From NCBI RefSeq assembly GCF_034661235.1, contig NZ_CP141059.1:1983501-2047500 (forward strand): a DNA stretch of 64,000 nt, in the 5' to 3' direction. This document shows positions 15,937 through 25,211 of this stretch, piece by piece; the first letter of the stretch is position 1; each line of letters begins with the position of its first letter. The stretch is from Nocardioides bizhenqiangii (GTDB lineage: Bacteria > Actinomycetota > Actinomycetes > Propionibacteriales > Nocardioidaceae). The position numbers were made by a program, and so were the translations under genes. The notes under the pieces were generated by a model. That model had not been told where the DNA came from. It searched no databases and was given only the letters and a program-made list of their open reading frames with translations.

Positions 15937-15942
15937 AGCCTA
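15937..15942 (-). promoter_or_regulatory. -10 hexamer TAGGCT, leaderless promoter of lipB
   Basis: On the minus strand TAGGCT ends 6 nt before the GTG at 15930. Confidence 0.5.
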
Positions 15943-16003
15943 CCTGCGCGACCGAGAGCGCCGGCCCTGTGGAGAGCCGGATGCGCCGGGCCGGTCGCAC
16001 GGG

Positions 16004-16009
16004 TAGGAC
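16004..16009 (+). promoter_or_regulatory. -10-like hexamer TAGGAC before the gene at 16017
   Basis: TAGGAC ends 7 nt before the ATG at 16017, the same spacing as other presumed leaderless genes here, although the last base is not T. Confidence 0.4.
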
Positions 16010-16016
16010 TGAGCCC

Positions 16017-16631
16017 ATGACCGCCGACCGCGACTCCGTGTCGCCGCCGCCGCTGCGAGTGACGCTCGCCGTGGCCGCGGTGATCGTGGTGGCCGTGGTC
16101 GCGCTGGTCATCACCGGGCTGCTGCGGTCGACACCGGGGGAGGACCGCAGCAGCCCGGACCCGGCCGGCCCGCTGCCGCGGGTCGCGCCGACGGTGACGG
16201 TCACCGAGGCCGTGGCGTCCCTTGCCGTGCTGCGCGACTGGGACCGCGCCCGATCGGCGGCCTGGGCACGCGGCGACGTGCCGGCGCTCCGGCGGATCTA
16301 CCTCCCCGGGTCACGGGCCGGTGCTCGGGACGTCGGGATGCTCAACCGGTGGGTCCAGCGTGGCCTGCGGGTGCGCCGGATGACGATGCAGGTGCTCTCC
16401 GTCGAGCTGCGGGTGCGGACCGAGCGACGGATCGTCCTCGACGTGACCGATCGGCTCGCCGACGCGATCGCGGTGCCGGTCCGTGGGGGCCAGCGGCAGC
16501 TGCTGCCCCGCGACGGGCTCACGACGCGGCGGCTCGCGTTCCGGCTGACGGGGACGGGCTGGGTGCTCGCGGCGGTCTACGAGAGGCCGCTGGCCAGCAC
16601 CGCGCTCACGTCGGGATCGGCGAACTCGTAG
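16017..16631 (+). CDS. Membrane-anchored protein of unknown function
   Basis: This 204-residue protein has a short polar N terminus, one transmembrane helix (about residues 18-38, VAAVIVVAVVALVITGLL), a Pro/Ser-rich linker, and an extracytoplasmic domain rich in Arg and beta strands (MQVLSVELRVRTERRIVLDVTDRLADAIAV). The C-terminal half resembles NTF2-like extracytoplasmic domains of actinobacterial membrane proteins, but I do not recognise a family. The ATG at 16017 fits a TAGGAC hexamer 7 nt upstream; an earlier ATG in frame at 15969 is less likely. Its last 55 bp overlap the 3' end of the convergent epimerase gene, an unusually long tail-to-tail coding overlap. Confidence 0.72.
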   Translation: MTADRDSVSPPPLRVTLAVAAVIVVAVVALVITGLLRSTPGEDRSSPDPAGPLPRVAPTVTVTEAVASLAVLRDWDRARSAAWARGDVPALRRIYLPGSRAGARDVGMLNRWVQRGLRVRRMTMQVLSVELRVRTERRIVLDVTDRLADAIAVPVRGGQRQLLPRDGLTTRRLAFRLTGTGWVLAAVYERPLASTALTSGSANS

Positions 16632-17473
16632 CCGAGGTCCAGGAGGGCCTGCGGCCGGATGTTCATCGACCCCAGGAGCTCGGGCGAGAGACGGCCGCCG
16701 GCGACCTTGAGGACCGGCGCGGGCACCGTCGCGACCGCCGGCCGGTGCAGCCATTGGGCGAGCGCCTCAGTGAACTCGGCGTTGGTCGGCGTCGTCACGC
16801 AGGACAGGTTCACCGGCCCGTCGGCGGTCGGGTGCTCGACGAGGTACGACGTCGCGCCGACCCAGTCGCGCAGCGAGATCATCGGCATGTGCTGGCGGCC
16901 GTTGCCGAGCCGTCCGCCGAGTCCGGCCTTGAACAGAAGCCGGAGCTGCTGCAGCGGCGCGCTCGACTTGTCCATGATGGGCGACGTCCGCAGGACGACG
17001 ACGCGACCGCCGGCGTCGACGGCCGGGCGCGCGGCGGCCTGCCAGTCGCGGCACACGTCGATCATCAGCGTGTGGCCGCGGCTGTCGGCCGCCTCGGTCA
17101 GCACGGCGGCGCCGTGGTCGCCGTACCAGCCGACGGCGTTGCCCGCGACGAAGTACGGCGGCTGCGGCGCCGCTGCGACCGCCTCGGCCAGCAACCCCGT
17201 CGTCCGCACCCGGGAGTGCCGCAACGCGGTCGACCACTTCTTCGAGTGCGGGTTGCCGATGGTCGGGGAGCCGGCGAGGTTGACCACGACGTCGGCCGAC
17301 GCCACCAGATCCCGGTCGACCTCGCCCGCGTCGGGATCCCAGCGGGACTCGTCCGGCCCCGCCGCCGGCCGTCGGACGAGCGCCGTGACCCGGTGCCCGC
17401 GGCGCTCCAGCTCCTCGCGGAGGTGGGTTCCGAGGAAGCCGGAGCTGCCGGCCATGACGACGTGCAGGCTCAT
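16577..17473 (-). CDS. TIGR01777 family NAD(P)-dependent epimerase (YfcH/SulA-like)
   Basis: This 298-residue protein begins with a Rossmann motif (MAGSSGFLGTHLREEL). It contains the family's WDPDAGEVD and VVNLAGSPTI segments and ends with a region rich in short hydrophobic and proline motifs (RPQALLDLGYEF), all typical of the extended short-chain dehydrogenase family TIGR01777. Its catalytic role is not established. The gene sits between lipB and the E2 gene as in mycobacteria (Rv2216), so the association with lipoate genes is conserved. Its last 55 bp run antisense to the end of the gene at 16017-16631. Confidence 0.9.
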   Translation of the reverse strand: MSLHVVMAGSSGFLGTHLREELERRGHRVTALVRRPAAGPDESRWDPDAGEVDRDLVASADVVVNLAGSPTIGNPHSKKWSTALRHSRVRTTGLLAEAVAAAPQPPYFVAGNAVGWYGDHGAAVLTEAADSRGHTLMIDVCRDWQAAARPAVDAGGRVVVLRTSPIMDKSSAPLQQLRLLFKAGLGGRLGNGRQHMPMISLRDWVGATSYLVEHPTADGPVNLSCVTTPTNAEFTEALAQWLHRPAVATVPAPVLKVAGGRLSPELLGSMNIRPQALLDLGYEFADPDVSAVLASGLS

Positions 17474-17578
17474 GGCTCCAGCGTGTCACGGGCCGCAACC
17501 TCGGCTTTTACGATGGAACTGGACCGGCGGGACTGACCGAGGCCGACATGGAAGGCCAGGTCGACCGAGACTGACGGA

Positions 17579-17605
17579 CGCCGGGCCCCCATGAGGGACC
17601 CGGCG
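17579..17605 (-). terminator. Terminator-like hairpin after the E2 gene
   Basis: CGCCGGGCCCC (17579-17589) pairs with GGGACCCGGCG (17595-17605) with one mismatch and a 5-nt loop. It lies 21 bp beyond the E2 stop on the minus strand. No T-run is present. Confidence 0.6.
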
Positions 17606-17625
17606 CCTTGTCGTGCTGCTGGCGC

Positions 17626-19440
17626 TCAGACCTCGAACTGCGCGGCCTCGAGCCGGCTCTTGACCTCCTGGAGGAAGCGGCCGGCGTCGGCGCCGTCGAC
17701 CAGCCGGTGGTCGTAGGTCAGCGCGAGGTAGACCATGTGGCGGACGGCGATCGTCTCGCCGAGGTCTTCGTCGTCGATGACGACCGGGCGCTTGACCACG
17801 GTGCCGGGACCGAGGATCGCGACCTGCGGCTGGTTGATGATCGGCGTGTCCCAGAGGGCGCCGACGCTGCCGAGGTTCGTGATCGTGAAGGTGCCGCCGG
17901 AGAGCTCGTCCGGCCCGATCTTGTTGGCGCGGGTGCGGCCGGCGACGTCGGCGATCTTCTTCGCCAGCCCGGACACCGACAGGTCGCCGGCATCCTTGAC
18001 GACCGGCGTGAGCAGGCCCTTCTCGGTGTCCACGGCGAACGCGATGTTCTCGCGGTCGTGGTAGGTCACCTCGCCGGCCTCGAGGTCGAGGGTGGCGTTG
18101 AGCGACGGGTGCTGCTTGAGCGAGTCGATCGCAGCCTTGGCGAAGAATGGCAGGTAGGACAGCTTCACACCCTCGCGGGCGAGGAAGTCCTCCTTCGTGG
18201 CCTCCCTCATCCGGGCGATGTTGGTGACGTCGACCTCGACCACCTGGGTGAGCTGGGCCGAGATCTGCACCGACTCGACCATCCGCTGGGCGATGATCTT
18301 GCGCAGCCGGCTGACCTTGACGGTCTGACCGCGCAACGGGGACGGCGTGGACGACCTCTGCGCGGGCGCCGAGGACGCAGCCGGTGCGGACGTCGCAGCC
18401 GGCGCGGCCGCGGCGGGCTTCTGTGCCTCAGCGGCGTCGATGACGTCCTGCTTGCGGATCCGCCCGCCGACGCCGGATCCCTTGACCGACCCGAGGTCGA
18501 CACCGTGCTGGGCCGCGAGCTTCCGCACCAGCGGAGTGACGTAGCCGGGACGGTCGGTGCCGCCGGCGTCCGCCGCCGGGGCCTCCTTGGCAGCCTCGGG
18601 CTCCTTCTCGGCCTCGGGCTCCTTCTGGGGCTCCGGTTCCTTCTCCGGCTCCGGCTCCTTCTCGGGCTCCGGTTCCTTCTCCGCCTCCGGCTCCGGCTTC
18701 TTCTCAGGCTCCGGCTCCTTCTCGGGCTCGGGCTCGGACTGGGACTCCGCCGGCGAACCGGATCCGATGAGGGCGAGCTCGGCGCCGACCTCGACCGTCT
18801 CGTCCTCCTCGACCTTGATCTCGAGCAGGGTGCCGGCGACGGGGGACGGGATCTCGGTGTCGACCTTGTCGGTGGACACCTCGAGCAGCGGCTCGTCGAC
18901 GGCGACGTCGTCGCCGACCTTCTTCAGCCAGCGGGTGACGGTGCCCTCGGTGACCGACTCGCCGAGTGCTGGGAGCGTGACCGGCGTGCTCTCGCCCGAG
19001 CCGCCCGAGCCGCCGGATCCCCCCGACTCCTCGGCGGCCGGCTTCTCCGGCTCGGACTCCTGCTCGGTCTGCTCCGGCTCGGACTCCTGCTCGGAGGCTT
19101 GTTCCGGCTCCTGCGGCTCCGGCTCGGGCTCCGCCTCGGCCTCCGGTGCGGACTCCTCGGACGAACCTTCCTCCGGCGACTCGCCTCCACCCGAGCCCTC
19201 GCCCTCGTCACCGATCACAGCGAGCACGGCGCCGACCTCGACCGTCTCGTCCTCCTCGGCCTTGATCTCGAGCAGGGTGCCCGCGACCGGCGACGGGATC
19301 TCGGTGTCGACCTTGTCGGTGGAGACCTCGAGGAGCGCCTCGTCCACGGCAACGGAGTCGCCGACCTGCTTGAGCCAGCGGGTGACAGTGCCTTCGGTGA
19401 CGGACTCGCCGAGTGCGGGGAGGTTGACTTCGGTGGCCAT
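17626..19440 (-). CDS. sucB: Dihydrolipoamide acyltransferase E2 (pyruvate / 2-oxoglutarate dehydrogenase)
   Basis: This 604-residue E2 has two N-terminal lipoyl domains with lipoylated lysines in STDKVD at residues 43 and 192. Long acidic linkers separate the domains; one is made of [12 protein letters not shown] repeats. A peripheral subunit-binding domain ([17 protein letters not shown], about 316-332) precedes the C-terminal catalytic domain ending in [15 protein letters not shown], with active-site His578. It forms the core of a 2-oxoacid dehydrogenase complex in the cytosol, handing acyl groups to CoA. In actinobacteria the gene at this locus (often sucB or dlaT) can serve the pyruvate complex, so the exact substrate is uncertain. 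The start has GAGGA 4 nt upstream. It follows lpdA by 52 nt, and lipA and lipB, which lipoylate it, are nearby. Confidence 0.96.
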   Translation of the reverse strand: MATEVNLPALGESVTEGTVTRWLKQVGDSVAVDEALLEVSTDKVDTEIPSPVAGTLLEIKAEEDETVEVGAVLAVIGDEGEGSGGGESPEEGSSEESAPEAEAEPEPEPQEPEQASEQESEPEQTEQESEPEKPAAEESGGSGGSGGSGESTPVTLPALGESVTEGTVTRWLKKVGDDVAVDEPLLEVSTDKVDTEIPSPVAGTLLEIKVEEDETVEVGAELALIGSGSPAESQSEPEPEKEPEPEKKPEPEAEKEPEPEKEPEPEKEPEPQKEPEAEKEPEAAKEAPAADAGGTDRPGYVTPLVRKLAAQHGVDLGSVKGSGVGGRIRKQDVIDAAEAQKPAAAAPAATSAPAASSAPAQRSSTPSPLRGQTVKVSRLRKIIAQRMVESVQISAQLTQVVEVDVTNIARMREATKEDFLAREGVKLSYLPFFAKAAIDSLKQHPSLNATLDLEAGEVTYHDRENIAFAVDTEKGLLTPVVKDAGDLSVSGLAKKIADVAGRTRANKIGPDELSGGTFTITNLGSVGALWDTPIINQPQVAILGPGTVVKRPVVIDDEDLGETIAVRHMVYLALTYDHRLVDGADAGRFLQEVKSRLEAAQFEV

Positions 19441-19492
19441 GAAATCCTCGTCTTCGCTTGGTGTTGTGACTCTGCAGGAGCAGGAAGGTGGG

Positions 19493-20935
19493 TCAGCTGT
19501 GGGTGTGCAGGGGCTTGCCGGCCAGGGCGAGGAACGCCTCGCCGAGGGCCTCGTGCTGGGTGGGGTGCGCGTGGACCAGCGGCGCGACGTCGTCGGGATG
19601 CGCCTCCCAGCCGTAGACCAGCTGCGCCTCGCCGATCAGCTCGCCGACCCGCTCGCCGACCAGGTGGACGCCCACGACCGGCCCGTCGGCCTGGCGGACC
19701 AGCTTGACGAACCCCTGGGTACGCAAGATCTGCGACTTCCCGTTGCCGGCGAGGTCGTACGTGAGGGTGGTGACCGCGTCGTGGCCGTACTCCTCCTTGG
19801 CCTGCTCCTCGGTGAGGCCCACCGACGCGACCTCGGGTCGGGAATAGGTGACCCGCGGGATGCCGCGCTCGTCGATCGGTCGCGGGGACAGGCCGCCGAT
19901 CTGCTCGGCCACGAAGATGCCCTGCTGGAAGCCGCGGTGCGCGAGCTGGAGCCCGGGCACGATGTCGCCGACGGCCCAGATGCCGTCGACGCCGGTGCGG
20001 CAGTGGTCGTCGGTGGTGACGAACCCGCGGTCGAGGGTGACGCCCTGCTCCTCGTAGCCGAGACCCTCGGTTCGCGGCACCCTGCCGACAGCGACCAGGA
20101 GTACGTCGGCGCGGACCTCGGTGTCGTCGGACAGTGTGACCACGACCCCGCCGCCGTCGTCGTCGCTGGTGACGGTGACGCCGGTGACCGACGTGCCGGT
20201 GCGGGCGGTGATGCCCCGCTTGCGGAACGCGCGCTCGAGGGCCGCGGACGAGGCGGCGTCCTCGGGCGGCAGCAGCCGGGGGAGCGCCTCGACGATGGTG
20301 ACCTCGGCGCCGAAGCTGCGCCACACGCTCGCGAACTCGCAGCCGATGACCCCCCCGCCCAGCACGATGGCTGAGCCCGGCACCCGGTCGAGCCGGAGTG
20401 CCTCGTCCGACGTGAGCACGCGGGTGCCGTCGATCTCGATGCCGGGCAGCAGCCGCGGTGCGGAACCGGTCGCGAGCACGACGTTGCGTCCGGTCAGCGT
20501 GACCGTGCCACCGGGGCCACCAGGGCCACCAGGGCCACCAGGGCCCTCGACGGTGACCTGATTCGGACCGGTCAGCGTGCCCCGGCCCTCGACGACCCGG
20601 ATGCCGCGGCTCTTGATGAGCCCGGTGAGGCCCTTGAAGAGCCGGCTGACCACGCCGTCGGCGTAGTTGCGGAGGCCGGCGGCGTCGACACCGTCGTACT
20701 TCGCCAGGACTCCGAACGTCTCCGCCTCCCGCGTCGCGTCGGCGACCTCGGCCGCGTGCAGCAGCGCCTTCGTCGGGATACACCCGACGTGGAGGCAGGT
20801 GCCGCCGAGCTTCGACTGCTCGACCAGCGCAACGCTGAGGCCTAGCTGGGCGGCGCGGAGAGCACAGGCGTAGCCGCCCGACCCCGCGCCCAAGATCAAA
20901 ACGTCGACTACGTCGTCGCCGTCGGCCTCGGCCAC
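19493..20935 (-). CDS. lpdA: Dihydrolipoyl dehydrogenase E3
   Basis: This 480-residue FAD enzyme reoxidises dihydrolipoyl groups with NAD+. FAD binding is by [20 protein letters not shown], the redox-active disulfide is in [13 protein letters not shown], and the C-terminal catalytic His/Glu dyad lies in [10 protein letters not shown]. An odd feature is a Gly/Gly/Pro repeat insertion ([10 protein letters not shown]) at about residue 135, encoded by perfect 9-bp repeats. Two adjacent in-frame GTG codons (20938 and 20935) could start it. The second has better spacing to AGGGAGAA. The gene lies upstream of the E2 gene on the same strand and is probably cotranscribed with it. Confidence 0.96.
   Translation of the reverse strand: MAEADGDDVVDVLILGAGSGGYACALRAAQLGLSVALVEQSKLGGTCLHVGCIPTKALLHAAEVADATREAETFGVLAKYDGVDAAGLRNYADGVVSRLFKGLTGLIKSRGIRVVEGRGTLTGPNQVTVEGPGGPGGPGGPGGTVTLTGRNVVLATGSAPRLLPGIEIDGTRVLTSDEALRLDRVPGSAIVLGGGVIGCEFASVWRSFGAEVTIVEALPRLLPPEDAASSAALERAFRKRGITARTGTSVTGVTVTSDDDGGGVVVTLSDDTEVRADVLLVAVGRVPRTEGLGYEEQGVTLDRGFVTTDDHCRTGVDGIWAVGDIVPGLQLAHRGFQQGIFVAEQIGGLSPRPIDERGIPRVTYSRPEVASVGLTEEQAKEEYGHDAVTTLTYDLAGNGKSQILRTQGFVKLVRQADGPVVGVHLVGERVGELIGEAQLVYGWEAHPDDVAPLVHAHPTQHEALGEAFLALAGKPLHTHS
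20514..20546. repeat. 9-bp tandem repeat inside lpdA
   Basis: Three perfect copies of GGGCCACCA (20514-20540) plus partial flanking copies encode a Gly-Gly-Pro run in LpdA. The tract lies between conserved beta strands of the FAD domain. Confidence 0.8.
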
Positions 20936-21029
20936 CACAGTTCTCCCTGTCACTCGGGTGCGCGCCCATCCTTGCACCACGGGTGTTGCCGAGCGCAACG
21001 CCCCTGGCTCATCAGGCACACTTGGGGCC

Positions 21030-21425
21030 ATGGCGTTGTGGGATCGGTTCCGGAAGGGGCCGAAGATGAGCGGTCCGGCGCGTGACGCGGCCCGGACGGG
21101 CTCGACGCGCGTGCGCGCGGCCGACAAGGTCGACGAGGCCCACCTGCACGAATGGGTCGTCGCTCGGCGCGGCGTCGAGGGCTTCGTGGAGCCCCGCACC
21201 GCGGTCAGCGAGGTCACCTTGCTGCTGGTCGCCCACGACGGCGAGTGGACCCGCCGTCGGGTGCCCGGCGTGAAGTGGGCGCACGACTTCTGCAACAAGC
21301 ACCAGGTCCCGTCGTACGACGCCGCCGTGGTCGGGATCCCGCAGCGGATGCGCGACTACAACTCGCGGATCCGCAAGGAGCAGAAGGCCGCCGACTACCC
21401 GCAGTACAAGCCGCGCGAGTCCTAG
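21030..21425 (+). CDS. Small conserved-looking protein of unknown function
   Basis: This 131-residue basic, soluble protein has no signal peptide or membrane helix. Its composition is regular and codon use matches neighbouring genes, so it is very likely real. Notable stretches are the amphipathic start MALWDRFRKG, the central EVTLLLVAHDGEWTRRRVPG, and the tyrosine-rich end RIRKEQKAADYPQYKPRES. I do not recognise the family. The ATG at 21030 follows CACACTT, a poor -10 candidate. The stop codon overlaps the pepA stop by 4 bp tail to tail. It faces away from lpdA, with about 95 bp between starts. Confidence 0.75.
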   Translation: MALWDRFRKGPKMSGPARDAARTGSTRVRAADKVDEAHLHEWVVARRGVEGFVEPRTAVSEVTLLLVAHDGEWTRRRVPGVKWAHDFCNKHQVPSYDAAVVGIPQRMRDYNSRIRKEQKAADYPQYKPRES

Positions 21426-22924
21426 TCCTCGGGCCGGTCGGCCAACGAACGCGCGAGCTCGACCAGGGTGGCGACGCCGTAGCCGGTCGCACCCGAGGTC
21501 CAGTGGCCGGCGGGGCCGCCCTTGTTGAAGGCCGGCCCGGCGATGTCGAGATGGGCCCACGGGAGACCGCCGGTGAACTCGCGGAGGAACGCCCCGGCGA
21601 AGAGGCCGCCGCCCCAGCGGATCCAGTCGTGCTGGGACAGGTCGGCGATCCTGGAGGTGCGGATCCGCTCCTCCATGTGCTCGGGGATCGGCATCGGCCA
21701 CGCTTCCTCGCCGCCGGCGACGGCCGCGGCGAGCACCTGTTCGACGATCGCGTCGTCGCCCATCACGGCGCACATCTTGTCGCCGAGCGCGAGCGACATG
21801 TGCGCGGTCAGGGTGGCGATGTCGACGATCAGGTCGGGCTTGCGCTTGACGGCGCGACCGAGCGCGTCGGCAAGCACGAGCCGGCCCTCGGCGTCGGTGT
21901 TGGTGATCTCGACGGTCGTGCCGTCGTACGTCGTCAGCACGTCGCCGGGACGGAACGACGCACCTCCGACCATGTTCTCCGCGAGGGCGGCGATGGCGGT
22001 GATCCGCACCGGCAGCTTGAGGCGTGCGGCGGTGAGCACCGCCTGCACCACCGCGGCCGCGCCGGCCATGTCCTCCTTCATCGTCGGCATGCTCGCGGCC
22101 GGCTTGATCGTCAGCCCGCCCGAGTCGAACGTGATGCCCTTCCCCACGAGCGCCAGGTGGGTGGTGGCCCCCTTGGGGCGGTAGTCCAGCTCGACCAGCC
22201 GCGGCGGTGCGTCCGATCCGGCGCCGACACCGAGGATCCCGCCGCACCCGAGCTCGGCGAGCTGGGCCTCGTCGTACACCTTGGCCGTGACGCCGGCGAC
22301 CCGCTTCGTCGCGGCGACGATCTCGTCGGCGAAGAGGGCCGGCGTCAGGTCGCCCGGCGGGGTGTTGACCCAGTCGCGCGCGGTGACCACGGCGTCGACC
22401 ACGAACTGCGCCTCGTCGAACGCCGAGATCGAGTCCTTGCGCCGCGCGACCGGCGAGAGCACGACGATCTCGGCCGGCGCCGACCCTGACGAACCGCTCT
22501 TGTAGCGGGTGAACGTGTAGCCCCCGAGCCGGTAGCCCTCGAGCGCGGCGCGCAAGAGTTCGGGGGTGTCGGCCGGTAGCGCAAGTGCCACCGAAGCGGA
22601 GTTGGTGACCGCGCGGGCAGCGGCACCGGCAGCCCGCCGGACCGCCAGCGGGTCGGGGTCGGCACCGAGGCCGACGAGGACGAGGAGCGGCGACGCGATG
22701 GCGCCGTTGGTCGGCACCTTGGCGACCTCGCCCGGCTTGCCGCTGAGGCCGAGCGACGCGAGCAGCGGCGAGAACCGCCGGCCGTAGGCCTTCGCCACGT
22801 CCTCACCGCCGGGCGCGAGCCGGGCGGTGCCCTTCCGCCCGCCCTCCCCGGGCACCACGCCGACGACCACGGCTTCCGCCCGGGTCTTGGCGGGGCTGGC
22901 GGTGCGCAGCGCGAAGGACGTCAT
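21422..22924 (-). CDS. pepA: Leucyl aminopeptidase (M17)
   Basis: This 500-residue cytosolic enzyme removes N-terminal residues from peptides. The C-terminal catalytic domain is complete: metal and active-site residues lie in VGKGITFDSGGL, then MKEDMAGAA, and the M17 signature NTDAEGRLVL. The N-terminal macro-like domain is present but divergent. The ATG at 22924 has TACGCT 8 nt upstream, suggesting leaderless transcription. It is divergent from gcvT with 56 bp between start codons. In mycobacteria pepB and gcvT have the same neighbourhood, so the order is ancestral. Confidence 0.96.
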   Translation of the reverse strand: MTSFALRTASPAKTRAEAVVVGVVPGEGGRKGTARLAPGGEDVAKAYGRRFSPLLASLGLSGKPGEVAKVPTNGAIASPLLVLVGLGADPDPLAVRRAAGAAARAVTNSASVALALPADTPELLRAALEGYRLGGYTFTRYKSGSSGSAPAEIVVLSPVARRKDSISAFDEAQFVVDAVVTARDWVNTPPGDLTPALFADEIVAATKRVAGVTAKVYDEAQLAELGCGGILGVGAGSDAPPRLVELDYRPKGATTHLALVGKGITFDSGGLTIKPAASMPTMKEDMAGAAAVVQAVLTAARLKLPVRITAIAALAENMVGGASFRPGDVLTTYDGTTVEITNTDAEGRLVLADALGRAVKRKPDLIVDIATLTAHMSLALGDKMCAVMGDDAIVEQVLAAAVAGGEEAWPMPIPEHMEERIRTSRIADLSQHDWIRWGGGLFAGAFLREFTGGLPWAHLDIAGPAFNKGGPAGHWTSGATGYGVATLVELARSLADRPED

Positions 22925-22932
22925 ACGCCGGA

Positions 22933-22938
22933 AGCGTA
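22933..22938 (-). promoter_or_regulatory. -10 hexamer TACGCT, leaderless promoter of pepA
   Basis: On the minus strand TACGCT ends 8 nt before the ATG at 22924. Confidence 0.45.
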
Positions 22939-22967
22939 GACGTCGGCTCTGTCGGAAGGTCCGTCGG

Positions 22968-22973
22968 TAGAGT
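22968..22973 (+). promoter_or_regulatory. -10 hexamer TAGAGT, leaderless promoter of gcvT
   Basis: TAGAGT ends 7 nt before the ATG at 22981. Confidence 0.55.
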
Positions 22974-22980
22974 CCCCGTC

Positions 22981-24108
22981 ATGCCCGACGGAAGTCAGTC
23001 CGCGTCGCCGCCCGCCCTGTCCCGATCGCCGTTGCACGAACGGCACGAGGCACTCGGCGCGAAGTTCGCCGAGTTCGGCGGCTGGGAGATGCCGCTCCAG
23101 TACTCCGGGATCGTCGAGGAGCACACCGCGGTGCGCTCCGCGGTCGGCATCTTCGACGTCAGCCACCTCGGCAAGGTGGTCGTCCGCGGCCCCGGCGCCG
23201 TCGCGTTCGTCAACGCGACCCTGAGCAACGACCTCGGTCGGATCGGCCCCGGCCGCGCGCAGTACACGCTGTGCCTCGACGCCGACACCGGCGGCATCGT
23301 CGACGACATCTTCAGCTACTACCGCGACGACGAGCACGTGCTCCTCGTCCCCAACGCCTCCAACAACGCCGAGGTCCACCGGCGGCTCGCGGCGGCCGCC
23401 CCGCACGGCGTCGAGGTGGTCGACCACCATGCCGACTTCGTCATCCTCGCCGTCCAGGGCACCCGGTCCGACGACGTGCTGTCCAAGGTCGGCCTCCCCG
23501 TCGGCCACGACTACCTGACGTTCGGCGAGGCCGACTTCGCCGGCGATACGGTCATCGTCTGTCGCACCGGCTACACCGGCGAACGCGGCTACGAGCTGAT
23601 CGCTCCCAGCACCGTGGCGCTCCCGCTGTGGGACGCGGTGATGGAGGCCGGCGAGGAGTTCGGCATCCTCGCCTGCGGGCTCGGCGCGCGAGACACGCTC
23701 CGCACCGAGATGGGCTATCCCCTGCACGGGCAGGACATCGGCCCGACGGTCACGCCCAACGAGGCCCGCCTCGGCTGGGCGGTCGGCTGGAAGAAGCCCG
23801 AGTTCTGGGGGCGCGAGGCGGTGCTCGCCGAGAAGGAGAAGGGCGCCCGCCGCAAGCTGGTCGGCCTGGTCTCGACCGGCCGGGCCATCCCGCGTCCGCA
23901 CATGTCCGTCTCGCTGGTGCCCGACGTGCTGCTCGGCGAGGTCACCTCCGGCACCTTCTCGCCGAGCCTGAAGCAGGGCATCGGCCTGGCCCTGGTCGCC
24001 AGCGTGGTCGCCGACGACGCCGAGGTCGCCGTCGACGTACGCGGCCGCCGCGAGGTCTTCAAGATCGTCAAGCCGCCCTTCGTCGACCCCTCCGTCAGGG
24101 AGTCCTGA
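22981..24108 (+). CDS. gcvT: Aminomethyltransferase, glycine cleavage T protein
   Basis: This 375-residue protein transfers the aminomethyl group from lipoylated H protein to tetrahydrofolate, releasing ammonia and 5,10-methylene-THF. Recognisable family segments are LHERHEALGAKFAEFGGWEMP at the N terminus, FDVSHLGKV with the folate-site Asp region, RTGYTGERGYEL, and LRTEMGYPLHGQDI. The GcvT C-terminal barrel follows. The ATG at 22981 has TAGAGT 7 nt upstream. The next gene starts on the last base of its stop codon (TGATG), so translation is coupled. Its methylene-THF product feeds thyA, encoded 300 bp downstream. Confidence 0.96.
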   Translation: MPDGSQSASPPALSRSPLHERHEALGAKFAEFGGWEMPLQYSGIVEEHTAVRSAVGIFDVSHLGKVVVRGPGAVAFVNATLSNDLGRIGPGRAQYTLCLDADTGGIVDDIFSYYRDDEHVLLVPNASNNAEVHRRLAAAAPHGVEVVDHHADFVILAVQGTRSDDVLSKVGLPVGHDYLTFGEADFAGDTVIVCRTGYTGERGYELIAPSTVALPLWDAVMEAGEEFGILACGLGARDTLRTEMGYPLHGQDIGPTVTPNEARLGWAVGWKKPEFWGREAVLAEKEKGARRKLVGLVSTGRAIPRPHMSVSLVPDVLLGEVTSGTFSPSLKQGIGLALVASVVADDAEVAVDVRGRREVFKIVKPPFVDPSVRES

Positions 24109-24377
24109 TGAACCTCCCCGAGCCCCCGCCGGTCTTCCGTCAGGCCACACCCTCCGAGCGGCCCTGGTGGTGGCGGCTGGAGGACGACGACGGTGCCGAG
24201 GTGACGCTGACCGGCGAGGCAGCCGAGGAGTACGGCGACCGCCGGTTCGCGACCCAGGCGGACGCCGAGTCCTGGATCGGCGAGACCTGGGCGCCTCTCA
24301 AGGAGGCCGGCGTGGCCGCGGTGACCCTCATCGAGCTCGACCGGGTCGTCTACGGCCCCATGTCATTGAGCGCGTGA
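24108..24377 (+). CDS. Small acidic protein of unknown function, coupled to gcvT
   Basis: This 89-residue protein has a Pro-rich start (MNLPEPPPVF), a tryptophan run (RPWWWRLEDDDG), then an acidic helix with DAESWIGETWAPLKEAGV. It has no membrane helix or metal motif. Its ATG shares one base with the gcvT stop (TGATG), so it is surely translated with gcvT. Short proteins of this form are often found beside gcvT in actinobacteria in my recollection, but I cannot name a family or role. A small modulator of the pathway is only a guess. Confidence 0.75.
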   Translation: MNLPEPPPVFRQATPSERPWWWRLEDDDGAEVTLTGEAAEEYGDRRFATQADAESWIGETWAPLKEAGVAAVTLIELDRVVYGPMSLSA

Positions 24378-24403
24378 GACGCCGAGGAGTCGGTGCGCTG
24401 ACC

Positions 24404-24409
24404 TAGGCT
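24404..24409 (+). promoter_or_regulatory. -10 hexamer TAGGCT, leaderless promoter of thyA
   Basis: TAGGCT ends 7 nt before the GTG at 24417. Confidence 0.55.
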
Positions 24410-24416
24410 GAGCCAC

Positions 24417-25211
24417 GTGCAGGCTTATCTCGATCTCGTGCAGCGGATCCTCGACGAGGGAGTGGAGAAGGGCGATCGCACCGGCACCGGCACGTTGAGC
24501 GTCTTCGGCCACCAGATGCGGTTCGACCTCAACGCCGGCTTCCCGCTGGTGACGACGAAGAAGATCCACACCCGCTCCGTCTTCGGCGAGCTGCTGTGGT
24601 TCCTCCGGGGCGACACCAACGTGAAGTGGCTGCAGGACCGGGGCATCACCATCTGGGACGAGTGGGCCGACGACAACGGCGACCTCGGCCCGGTCTACGG
24701 CGCCCAGTGGCGGTCGTGGCCGACGCCCGACGGCCGGCACATCGACCAGCTCGCGCAGGTGATCGACGAGCTTCGCAACAACCCGGACAGCCGGCGGCAC
24801 ATCGTCTCTGCGTGGAACCCGGCCGACATCCCCCAGATGGCGCTGGCGCCGTGCCACACCCTCTTCCAGTTCTACGTCGCCGAGGGCCGGCTCAGCTGCC
24901 AGCTCTACCAGCGCTCGGCCGACGTGTTCCTCGGCGTGCCCTTCAACATCGCGTCCTACGCCCTGCTCACGCACATGGTCGCCCAGGTCACTGGGCTGCA
25001 GGTCGGCGACTTCGTGCACACCCTCGGCGACGCCCACCTCTACTCCAACCACCTCGACCAGGCCCGGCTCCAGCTCACCCGCGACCCCCGGCCGCTCCCC
25101 AAGCTGGTGCTGGACCCCACGGTCACCGCGATCGACGCCTTCGACCTCGAGCACATCCAGGTCGAGGGCTACGACCCGCACCCGGGCATCAAGGCGCCCA
25201 TCGCTGTATGA
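24417..25211 (+). CDS. thyA: Thymidylate synthase
   Basis: This 264-residue enzyme methylates dUMP to dTMP using methylene-THF. The GTG at 24417 begins [15 protein letters not shown]. The folate/dUMP residues ([12 protein letters not shown]) and the catalytic Cys in [12 protein letters not shown] are present, with [18 protein letters not shown] and the C-terminal [12 protein letters not shown]. The stop overlaps the start of folA by 4 nt (ATGA), the usual pairing because DHFR regenerates the dihydrofolate made here. In some actinobacteria the flavin-dependent thyX lies just before dapA; here it is not at that place. Confidence 0.98.
   Translation: MQAYLDLVQRILDEGVEKGDRTGTGTLSVFGHQMRFDLNAGFPLVTTKKIHTRSVFGELLWFLRGDTNVKWLQDRGITIWDEWADDNGDLGPVYGAQWRSWPTPDGRHIDQLAQVIDELRNNPDSRRHIVSAWNPADIPQMALAPCHTLFQFYVAEGRLSCQLYQRSADVFLGVPFNIASYALLTHMVAQVTGLQVGDFVHTLGDAHLYSNHLDQARLQLTRDPRPLPKLVLDPTVTAIDAFDLEHIQVEGYDPHPGIKAPIAV

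Noticed and set aside
17626..19440. E2 linker repeats read as a separate repeat element
   Set aside because: The Glu-Pro repeats are ordinary E2 interdomain linkers and stay in frame.
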